DNA of 64,000 nucleotides, taken from positions 17,960 through 81,959 of the forward strand of contig JAHHHQ010000060.1 in assembly GCA_019359285.1 (NCBI GenBank), given 5' to 3'. This DNA comes from Nodosilinea sp. WJT8-NPBG4. Its GTDB lineage: Bacteria; Cyanobacteriota; Cyanobacteriia; Phormidesmidales; Phormidesmidaceae. Below the pieces are notes generated by a model. The model did not search any database and was not told the origin of the DNA. It worked only from the letters and a program-made list of their open reading frames with translations. The position numbers were made by a program, and so were the translations under genes. Below, piece by piece: positions 25,130-33,105 of this stretch (positions are counted from its first letter, which is position 1; each line of letters starts with the position of its first letter).

Positions 25130-26503
25130 ATGGCATTTGATTCAGGGCGGTTTTTTCGGGCCTGTAACCCTAGCAAAACTCTAAACCTCACCTCCCCCGC
25201 TGACAAGCAGTACTACATTGACTTCTCGGCGGTGCGGGGTAGCGATCTGGTGCAAGAGTTGAAGCGCACTATTACCCTGTCGGGAGAAGAGCCTACCTGC
25301 CAGTTGTTTACAGGCCATATTGGCTGCGGCAAATCGACTGAGTTTTCTCGTCTACAGGGCGATCTAGAGGCAGCGGGCTACCATGTGGTCTACTTTGAGT
25401 CGACCGACGATTTAGACATGGGGGATGTGGACATCAGCGATATTTTGCTGGCGATCGCCAAACAGGTCAGCAAAAGCTTAGAGGATGCCAAGCTGCGTTT
25501 GACCCCGAGCCGCTTTCAACAGCTGATCAAGAGCACTGCCGATCTGCTCAACTCTGAGGTCACAGGGCTAAAGGTTAAAGGGCCTGAAATTGGTGGTATC
25601 AAAGTCGGTGGCGACTTGGGTATCAGCGCTGCGGATGGCACCTATTCGCTGTCGCTAGGCATTGGCGAAATTACTACCAAGGCCAAAGATAGCAAAGACG
25701 TGCGCGCCCTGCTGCGCCAGCACCTGGAGCCGCGCATCAAGACCATTCTCGATATTATCAATGGCGAGCTAATTGACGCAGCCAATCGCCAGCTGATCGA
25801 CCAGGGCAAAGCCGGGCTAGTGGTGATTGTGGACAACCTCGATCGCATCGACAACAAGCCCCGTGTACAGGATCGCCGCCAGCCCGAGTACCTATTTGTT
25901 GACCGGGGCGACCAGCTCAAGCAGTTGCGCTGCCATGTGATTTACACCATTCCCCTGGTGCTGTCGTTCTCTAACGAAAAAGAGAACCTGACCAATCGGT
26001 TTGGGGCTAGCCCCCAGGTGCTGCCCATGGTGCGCACCCAAAACCGCGACGGCAGCGCCTGTGAACCGGGGCTAGAGGCTCTGCGCCAGATGATTTTGGC
26101 CCGCGCCTTTCCGGAGGTGCCTGATGACCAGCGTCTGGATCAGCTGGAGCAAATTTTTGACTCGACTGAAACCCTCGATCGCCTGTGTTTGGCTAGCGGT
26201 GGCCACGTGCGAAATTTGCTGGTGCTGGTCAACGATTGCCTCAAGAAGGCTGACCCACCCCTCACCCAGGCTCTGCTCGGCCAGGTGATTAGCCTGCGGC
26301 TGAGCGATCTGACTAAGGCGATCGAGGTCGAAGAGTGGGGCCTGCTGCGGGAGGTGCATCGCACCAAGGCGGTGCGGGGCGAGGGTGAATATCAAGCCCT
26401 GCTGCGCAGCTTGTTTGTGTTTGAATATCGGGATGCTGGGCAAACCTGGTTTGACCTCAACCCCGCGCTACTGGCCGCTAAGGAACTCACGCCCGATGCC
26501 TGA
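25130..26503 (+). CDS. P-loop ATPase (AAA/KAP-like), partner of the downstream nSTAND gene
   Basis: A 457-residue cytosolic P-loop NTPase. The Walker A motif is GHIGCGKST near residue 63. The Walker B-like LVVIVDNLDRID lies near residue 235, giving the D-D/R arrangement of KAP-like or AAA ATPases. Between them a Gly/Lys-rich insertion (SEVTGLKVKGPEIGGIKVGG to ~185) resembles the insert of other cyanobacterial STAND-associated ATPases. A sensor arginine could be R in QRLDQLEQIFD or NRFGASPQ; this is uncertain. The C-terminal ~110 residues are helical. The next gene's ATG (26496) overlaps this gene's end by eight bases (ATGCCTGA), so the two are translationally coupled and probably act together. 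Confidence 0.8.
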   Translation: MAFDSGRFFRACNPSKTLNLTSPADKQYYIDFSAVRGSDLVQELKRTITLSGEEPTCQLFTGHIGCGKSTEFSRLQGDLEAAGYHVVYFESTDDLDMGDVDISDILLAIAKQVSKSLEDAKLRLTPSRFQQLIKSTADLLNSEVTGLKVKGPEIGGIKVGGDLGISAADGTYSLSLGIGEITTKAKDSKDVRALLRQHLEPRIKTILDIINGELIDAANRQLIDQGKAGLVVIVDNLDRIDNKPRVQDRRQPEYLFVDRGDQLKQLRCHVIYTIPLVLSFSNEKENLTNRFGASPQVLPMVRTQNRDGSACEPGLEALRQMILARAFPEVPDDQRLDQLEQIFDSTETLDRLCLASGGHVRNLLVLVNDCLKKADPPLTQALLGQVISLRLSDLTKAIEVEEWGLLREVHRTKAVRGEGEYQALLRSLFVFEYRDAGQTWFDLNPALLAAKELTPDA

Positions 26504-29500
26504 CGTTTCGCCCTCTGAGATCGATCGCCACAACCAGCAAGCGCTGGAGGAGCTTTGTCGTCTGCTGCGGTTTTCGCAGGGTGAGTTTGAGCTGGTTTTG
26601 GCGGTGTGCAACTCGACCCAGCAGCGGCAGGGGTTGGTGCAACAGCTGCGACAGCAGTGCAGTGTTTCCTTTGCCGAAATCACCCTTGAGCCAAGCACCA
26701 CAACTCTCTTCACCACCATTCGCAGCCAGATTGGTAGCCCGTTCCCCGATGCCCTAATGGTCTACGGGCTGGACGGGGTGCACGATCTGCAGCAGTTGCT
26801 CACTGCCACCAACCAAATTCGCGAAGAGTTTCGCCAGTTTCCGTTTCCGCTGGTGCTGTGGCTCACCGATGATGGCCTCAAGCAGCTGATTCGCACGGCC
26901 CCAGATTTTTACACCTGGGCCAACTCGGTTACCTTTGCCACGCCGCCCGAGTTTTTTCTCGCCTTTTTAGATCAACTGATTGCCGACGTGGGGCGGCAGG
27001 TGGTGGACTCGCGGGAGAACCGCTTTCTCAGCAATCAGGAGCTGGGCCTCACCCCCGGCTCGGCCCGCTGCCGCGAGCTAGAGGCCAGCCTGGAGGTGCT
27101 GACGGCACAGGGTATTGTCCTTACCCCAGAGCAGTTGGCGGGGTTGGCCTTTGTGCAGGGCCGCATTGCCGACAACAACACCCCCGAGGCCCGCGAGCAC
27201 TACGATCGCAGCCTGGCCCAGTGGCAAGCCTTGATTGACCAAAACCCTAGCGCTGGTGCGATCGCCCAGTGGCAAGAAAATGTGGGCCATGGGCAGTTTT
27301 ACCTGGGGCTGTGGTGGCGCACCGAGTAGTTGCGCCACCGCCGCGAGTTTGAACCGGCTTGCCAGCAGGCGTGCCGCTATTTTGAGCAGGCGGTACAAAC
27401 CTTTAACCAGGCCCAGCGGCCAGAGCTAGCAGCTCGCTACATAAACTACTGGGCCGAAGCCCTGCACCGCCTCAGTGCGTGGGAAGCTCTGGAGACCGTT
27501 GCCACCAGGGCGCTGGCTCTGCACCAGACCCAGCCTAACCCGGTTCGCCAAGCCCGTGCCGAGGGGTTTTTGGCAGAAGTTGACCTGGCCCATGAGAACT
27601 ATGAGGCTGCCCAGCGCCACGCCGAAGCTGCCCTGGCGTTAATTCAGCCGTTTGCCGACAGCGATGCCGTAGCCTCGGTGGCGGATCGCGATTTCTACGC
27701 TTGGGTGAATAGCTTTCATCGCAGTTGGTATGTGTTTTCGCTGGGCAAGGCCCAGATGGGGCAGGGGCAGGTGGATGCGGCGGTGCAAACGCTGGAGCAG
27801 GTGCCAACCATTACCCAGCCGGAGTATGACCCACGGCTCTATAGCCAAACGCTGGAGTATCTGCGCCGGGGCTATTTTGAGCAGGGCCACTACCTGCAAG
27901 CCTTTGAGACCCGGCGAGAGAAAGAGGCGATCGAGAGCCGGTTTAACTTTCGAGCGTTTGTGGGAGCGGGGCGGCTACAGCCCAAGCAGCAGATTACTAA
28001 CCCGGCGCTGCCCACGGGCGACCACGGCCCCGACTTGATTATGGCCTCGGGCCGCAGGCAGGATGTGAGCCGGTTGGTCACCCGGCTAGAGCAGGATGAA
28101 TTTGTGCTTACGGTTGTCTATGGGCCATCGGGGGTGGGCAAAAGCTCGCTGATTGAGGCGGGGCTAGTGCCGACTCTAGAGCAGCAGCGGTTTGGCGGGC
28201 GGCAGGTGGTGCCGGTGCGGTTGCGGAGCTATGGCAACTGGATCGAAGAGGTGCTAGGCGCTATGCCAAGGCCAGCTGCTCTAGCCAACTCTGCGGAGGA
28301 GAAGGCCGCTGACCTAGAGACCCGGTTGTTGGATCTATTGCGCCAGCAGACTCAGGTTAATCGGGTCATCGTCCTTATTTTTGACCAGTTTGAGGAGTTC
28401 TTTTTTGCCTGCGATCAGCCAGCGGATCGTTTGCGCTTTTACAGGTTTTTGGGCGACTGTTTGGCGATGCCGTTTATTAAGGTAGTGCTGTCGCTGCGCG
28501 AAGACTATACCCACTACCTGCTGGAGTGCAATCGCCTGACGGACCTAGCGATTATTGATAACAACATTCTCGATAAGAAGTGGATCTATTACCTGGGCAA
28601 CTTTAGCCCTGACGATGCGAGGGGGGTGATTGACGACCTGACCCAGCCCACGCCCTATGCCCCGGCCCCCGACCTGGTGAAGCGGGTGGTGGCCGACCTG
28701 GCAGCAGAGACGGGGGAAGTGCGCCCCATTGAGCTGCAAATTGTGGGGTCTCAACTCCAGGCGGAGGGGATTGCGACTTTGGGCACTTACCAGGGCTGGC
28801 CCCATACTGAAGTCAGCATTAAAGCGGCCCTGGTGAAGCAGTATCTGAATGATGTGGTGCGAGACTGTGGCCCGGTGGCCCACCAGCAGTTGGCGAATCT
28901 GGTGCTGTATCTGTTGACGGATGATAAGGGCACGCGCCCGCGCAAGACCAGGTCTGAGTTGGCCAATGAGTTGCAGGCTTTGACGGCCCAGGCGGCGGCG
29001 GATGTGGCCCCCTTTGGGCTGGTGCTGCAAGTGCTGACGGAGTCGGGGTTGGTGGTGCATGTGCCTGAAGCACCGGAAGATCGTTACCAGCTGGTGCATG
29101 ACTATTTGGCGGCGTTTATTCACCAGCAGCCCCAGTTAGAGGCGCTGATGGCGGAGCTAGAAGACGAAAAGCGCCAGCGGCGGTTGGCAGAGGCCGAGAA
29201 GGCAGAGCTGGCAGTGGCCAACCAAAAGGCGCGGCGGCGGCTGTTGTTTAGCTCAGGGTTGTTGGCGGCGTCTTTGGTGGGGGTGTTGATTGCTGTTCCA
29301 AGTGCTGTATCGGCCCTGCGTGTTGCGCAGGCAGAAATCGCCAAGGCTGAGCAGGCACAGCAAGATGCAAAGGGTGCCCGTCAAGCACAGGCGGATGCCG
29401 ATTTAGCCAGACAAAATGCTGACCAGGCCGCTAAAAAGGCCGTAGAACGGCAGCGTCAGGCGGATCGAGCGGCAAAAGAAGCTCTGGAACAGGCCAAAGT

Positions 29501-31345
29501 GGCGGCGGCGGCGGTAAAGGCTGCAAAAAATGCTGAAGGTGTGGCGGTGGAGCAGCAGGAGGCGGCCCAACAGCAGGCCGCCGCCGCCCAGCAAGCGGCG
29601 ACAGCCGCCGAGCAGCTTAGAGCCTCGGCAGCCCGGGAGGCCCAAGCAGCGGCGGCAAAGACAGAGGCAGCAACGCGGCAGCAGCAAATTGCCCGCGAGG
29701 GCACCCAGCTTGAGCAGCGGGGCAATGCCCTACTGCGACTGGGGGATACTCGCTTTAGGCAGGCAGCAGGGTTAATTGAAGCTTTGCAGATAGGCTACAA
29801 ACTAAGAGCCAATCTGTCGGCCAATGCTCAAAGCAACCTAGTCACGCTGGTCAATTACCCCGCCTATAGCCCTCTTTTAGCCCTGCGGGTGACCACCAAC
29901 ACCCTGACCGAGCAGGCGAGCTATGAGGGCTATTTACAGGGCCTTACCCCCAATGGGCAAGGGCTGGTGATTTATTCCTATGACAACGACAAGAGCCGAG
30001 TGTGGAGTCTTGCTGGGGAGGAGCAGGCGAGCTATGAGGGCTATTTCCGGGACTTTACTCCCGATGGGCAAGGGCTGGTGACCGTTTCCGAGAGCGATGG
30101 CAAGATCCGGGTGTGGAGCCTCGCTGGAGAGGAGCAGGCGAGCTATGAGGGCGAGTTCCGGGACTTTACTCCCGATGGGCAAGGGCTGGTGACCTCTTCC
30201 GACGATGGCCAGAGCTGGGTGTGGAGCCTCGCTGGAGAGGAGCAGGCGAGCTATGAGGGCTATTTCGGGGACTTTACTCCCGATGGGCAAGGGCTGGTGA
30301 CCTTTTCCGTCGATGGCCAGAGCCGGATGTGGAGCCTCGCTGGAGAGGAGCAGGCGAGCTATGAGGGCTATTTCCGGGACTTTACTCCCGATGGGCAAGG
30401 GCTGGTGACCGTTTCCGACGATGGCAAGATCCGGGTGTGGAGTCTTGCTGGGGAGGAGCAGGCGAGCTATGAGGGCAATTTCGGGGACTTTACTCCCGGT
30501 GGGCAAGGGCTAGTGACCGTTTCCGAGAGCGATGGCCAGAGCTGGGTGTGGAGCCTCGCTGGAGAGGAGCAGGCGAGCTATGAGGGCGAGTTCCGGGGCT
30601 TTACTCCCGATGGGCAAGGGCTGGTGACCTTTTCCGAGAGCGATGGCAAAAGCGGGTGTGGAGCCTTGCTGGAGAGGAGCAGGCGAGCTATGAGGGCAAG
30701 CTCCGGGACTTTACTCCCGATGGGCAAGGGCTGGTGACCGTTTCCGAGAGCGATGGCAAAAGCCGGGTGTGGAGCTTAGCGGGGGAGGAGCAGGCGAGCT
30801 ATGAGGGCTATTTCCGGGACTTTACTCCCGATGGGCAAGGGCTGGTGACCGTTTCCGAGAGCGATGGCCAGAGCTGGGTGTGGAGCCTCGCTGGAGAGGA
30901 GCAGGCGAGCTATGAGGGCGAGTTCCGGGACTTTACTCCCGATGGGCAAGGGCTGGTGACCTTTTCCGAGAGCGATGGCAAGATCCGGGTGTGGAGCCTC
31001 GCTGGAGAGGAGCAGGCGAGCTATGAGGGCGAGTTCCGGGGCTTTACTCCCGATGGCAAAGCCTTTTATATCGACTCTGAGTATGGCACCACTACCCTCT
31101 GGAGCCTATCAGGTGAGCTGTTGGCAGAGTTTACCGGCCGCATGACCCCTAACTTTTACAGAGACTTCGATCGCATCAGCGACGATGGTCAGTACCTCAT
31201 CACCTCTTTAGACGACACCACCCACCGCATTTGGCGGCTAGACAACGGCCTAGACGACCTGCTGGCCCGTGGGTGCAACCAGCTAGAGAGCTACTTCACC
31301 GCCAACCCCGACCAGCGCGAAGTCCTAGGCATTTGCCCAGAGTAG
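26496..31345 (+). pseudogene. Giant nSTAND/TPR/WD-like-repeat gene, broken by an amber codon and a 1-base deletion
   Basis: Reconstructed, this is one ~1616-residue protein. Residues ~1-175 form a P-loop-less ATPase-like domain (FELVLAVCNSTQQRQGL, DALMVYGLDGVHDL, FPLVLWLTDDGL), and ~200-470 are TPR-like. An nSTAND NTPase has Walker A GPSGVGKSS near 543 and Walker B VIVLIFDQFEEFF near 625. After it come a coiled coil (~880-1080) with a transmembrane stretch (LLFSSGLLAASLVGVLIA), eleven WD-like units, and a C-terminus ending LARGCNQLESYF...GICPE that is typical of the family. The frame is cut by TAG at 27327-27329; reading resumes at once in the same frame and homology continues through it (WWRTE-stop-LRHRREF), so CAG to TAG is likely. 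A missing C near 30653 (unit 7 is 110, not 111 bases) shifts the frame, which then runs intact to 31345. It may be a decayed gene, sequencing error, or recoded. Confidence 0.75.
29910..31114 (+). repeat. Eleven near-identical WD-like coding repeats
   Basis: Units begin at 29910, 30021, 30132, 30240, 30348, 30456, 30567, 30677, 30788, 30899 and 31010, of 111, 111, 108, 108, 108, 111, 110, 111, 111, 111 and 105 bases. Each encodes EQASYEG-FRDFTPDGQGLV-T-S-SDGK-RVWSLAGE. Units 1 and 11 are divergent edge units. The internal ones are almost identical at DNA level, varying mainly at the second tyrosine-type residue (Y/E/N/K) and before VWSLAG (IR/SW/SR). Such identity implies recent expansion or gene conversion. 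Confidence 0.9.
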
Positions 31346-31424
31346 TCGGCTCATCGTCCCATCGCTAGCGCGTCGAGGCGTGCCTCACAAAACCAACAGC
31401 GTGCTCCCAAACCTCCAGCTGTTC

Positions 31425-31655
31425 CTTTGCAACGGCCTCTGGTTCCTTTGCACCAGCCTTTCATTACTCTGCAACGGCCCCTTGTTTCTTTGTGCCGGCC
31501 TGTCGCTACTCTGTAACAGCCTGCCGCTACTCTGTACCGGCCTCTTGTTTCTCTCTACCGGCCTCCCGTCACTCTGCAACGGCCCCTTGTTCCTTTGCAG
31601 CAGCCTTTCGTTTCTTTGTTCCGACCTGCTGTTACTCTATGCCGGCCTCCCGTTA
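31425..31655 (+). repeat. 21-base minisatellite, eleven copies
   Basis: Eleven contiguous 21-base units, e.g. CTCTGCAACGGCCCCTTGTT plus one base (31467), start every 21 bases from 31425 to 31635 with a decayed twelfth at 31656. Fixed bases are CT(T/C)TG-, GGCC and the T-rich end. Each unit keeps reading frame on both strands, giving heptapeptides such as LCNGPLF on + and QRNKRPV on -. No ribosome binding site or conserved gene supports translation of either. It sits between the nSTAND gene and the next small gene. Confidence 0.85.
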
Positions 31656-31927
31656 CTCGGCACCACTACACCCAAAGCCTCCTCTCAAGCGGCAGCGATC
31701 GCCCTCAGGGGTGACACCCTCCGTACTGCCACCGACCCATCAAAACGCCCTTGCCGCCAGCCTTTGCGTCTGCCCTATCGGCAAAAAGTCATTCCCTTTA
31801 CACAACCCCGCTCAACTGAGGCCAAAACAACACAGACTATCCAACCCAAATCCGCGAAAACCCTAATCTCGCTGGCTCACGGCGATCGCTACAGTCAAAG
31901 AGTAATTTTAATAGGGTCATCTAACCT

Positions 31928-32284
31928 ATGCCGCGCCAAAAACGCACCTCCAAATACCTCACCCTGGCCGAAAAACGGAACGCGGGTGCCCAGTCAATTG
32001 AAAGAGACCTTGACCTGGGCAACGGCATCACCACCACCGCCTACACCCGAGCGATCGAAGACCTGCGCCAAAAGCTCCACGACTACAACGAATCCCTCTC
32101 TCTGCTCGACCAGGCTGCCAACGCCGTTCAAGACGCTGAGCAGGTTGTCCGCGACTTTTCGGAGCGTATTTTGCTGGGGGTTGCCACCAAATATGGCAAA
32201 GACAGCAACGAATACGAAATGGCCGGCGGCATTCGCAAGAGCGATCGCAAGCGCCCCACCCGCAAACCCAAGCTGGCGGCGTAA
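31928..32284 (+). CDS. Small conserved protein of unknown function
   Basis: A 118-residue basic-acidic helical protein with no signal peptide. The centre (IEDLRQKLHDYNESLSLLDQ, AVQDAEQVVRDFSERILLGVA) is amphipathic helix. The C-terminus is a conserved-looking motif, KYGKDSNEYEMAGGIRKSD, ending in a lysine/arginine-rich tail RKRPTRKPKLAA. I recall similar short proteins in other cyanobacteria but no known function. ATG 31928 is well placed, although no strong ribosome binding site is seen. A longer alternative frame covering the minisatellite (31380-32354) is not supported. Confidence 0.7.
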   Translation: MPRQKRTSKYLTLAEKRNAGAQSIERDLDLGNGITTTAYTRAIEDLRQKLHDYNESLSLLDQAANAVQDAEQVVRDFSERILLGVATKYGKDSNEYEMAGGIRKSDRKRPTRKPKLAA

Positions 32285-32368
32285 CGCCAAAACGGTGGCT
32301 TTCTCCCTTTGGGAGACGCAAAGCGAACAACTCTGCTCAGCCACTATTCCCTAAAATTTAGCCCAGCA

Positions 32369-32405
32369 GCAAGGGTGAGAGAAGGTTAACTTCCCTCACC
32401 CTTGC
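32369..32405 (+). terminator. Long hairpin after the small conserved gene
   Basis: GCAAGGGTGA at 32369-32378 pairs with TCACCCTTGC at 32396-32405. The 17-base interior (GAGAAGGTTAACTTCCC) is itself nearly palindromic. There is no T run, so intrinsic termination is doubtful; it may be a processing or Rho-type element. Confidence 0.45.
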
Positions 32406-32489
32406 TCATTAGATAGTTCGGCACTGCTGGTACTGGTAAATCCATAGCCAGAGCAAGATAATTTGGAATAACCACCCAGGCTTCTTATC

Positions 32490-32738
32490 ATGACTCGCGA
32501 AGAGCTACTCTCTCGGATTACCGTTAACCCCAATATTTGTTTTGGTAAGCCCTGCATTCGAGGGCATCGCATTTGGGTTTCGCTGATACTAGACTTCTTA
32601 GCCAGCGGCATGACCATAGCTGAGCTACTGGAAGACTACCCGAGCTTAGAAGAAGCCGACATTTACGCTTGCCTGGCCTACGGCGCAGAAATGAGCCGGG
32701 AACGCTGGATCGATATTCCCCTGGAGGCCAGTGCGTGA
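32490..32738 (+). CDS. DUF433 antitoxin
   Basis: An 82-residue DUF433 protein, a small helix-turn-helix domain family common as the antitoxin of type II toxin-antitoxin pairs. The signature ITVNPNICFGKPCIRGHRIWV is followed by the helices ILDFLASGMTIAELLEDYPSLEEADIYACLAY. It overlaps the toxin gene by four bases (GTGA at 32735-32738). It probably binds its own promoter and neutralises the DUF5615 partner. Confidence 0.92.
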   Translation: MTREELLSRITVNPNICFGKPCIRGHRIWVSLILDFLASGMTIAELLEDYPSLEEADIYACLAYGAEMSRERWIDIPLEASA

Positions 32739-33097
32739 GGCTGAAGCTAGACGAGAACCTTGGCCAACGCGGTCTGGATTTGCTCAAACAGGCCGGTCAC
32801 GATACAGCAACGGTGGTAGAGCAAGGCTTAACCTCTACGCCAGACGAAAACTTGATTGAGGTCTGCCGTCAGGAAGGGCGCTGTTTGGTAACCCTCGACC
32901 TAGACTTCAGCAACCCCCTCCAGTTCAGACCGTCACATTACTGTGGCATTGCTGTGCTGAGGCTGCCATCCCGTCCAGAGCCAAAGGATCTGCTGGATGC
33001 TATAAAAACGTTAATTGGCGGTCTAGAACGCGAAGAGATCGTCGGAAAACTGTGGATTGTCCAAAAAGGGCGGATTCGAGTACACCAAGAGCCATGA
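32735..33097 (+). CDS. DUF5615 PIN-like toxin
   Basis: A 120-residue protein of the DUF5615 (Mut7-C/PIN-like) family, usually the putative RNase toxin of DUF433 modules. The N-terminal RLKLDENLGQRGLDLLKQAGHD and the acidic LVTLDLDFSNP motif contain the conserved aspartates expected at a PIN-type active site. The start is GTG 32735: GGAGG at 32723-32727 lies seven bases before it, and an upstream in-frame start at 32669 falls inside the antitoxin gene. It ends just before the converging uvrA. Confidence 0.9.
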   Translation: MRLKLDENLGQRGLDLLKQAGHDTATVVEQGLTSTPDENLIEVCRQEGRCLVTLDLDFSNPLQFRPSHYCGIAVLRLPSRPEPKDLLDAIKTLIGGLEREEIVGKLWIVQKGRIRVHQEP

Positions 33098-33105
33098 TGA
33101 GTGCG

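Noticed and set aside
29934..30506. A repetitive reading frame antisense to the WD-like units
   Set aside because: It is produced by the periodic coding strand; the forward frame has clear family homology.
30648..30656. AAAAGCGGG as a programmed -1 frameshift site
   Set aside because: It is not a classic slippery heptamer, and the simple explanation of a missing C is supported by the 110-base unit among 111-base neighbours. Not fully excluded.
29910..31114. CRISPR-like appearance of the repeated units
   Set aside because: Units are contiguous without spacers, keep a reading frame and encode WD-like repeats; no cas genes are nearby.
31380..32354. A 324-codon reading frame spanning the 21-base array and the next small gene
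   Set aside because: Its second half is an out-of-frame overlap with the better-supported 31928-32284 gene. The first half is only translated minisatellite, and there is no ribosome binding site.
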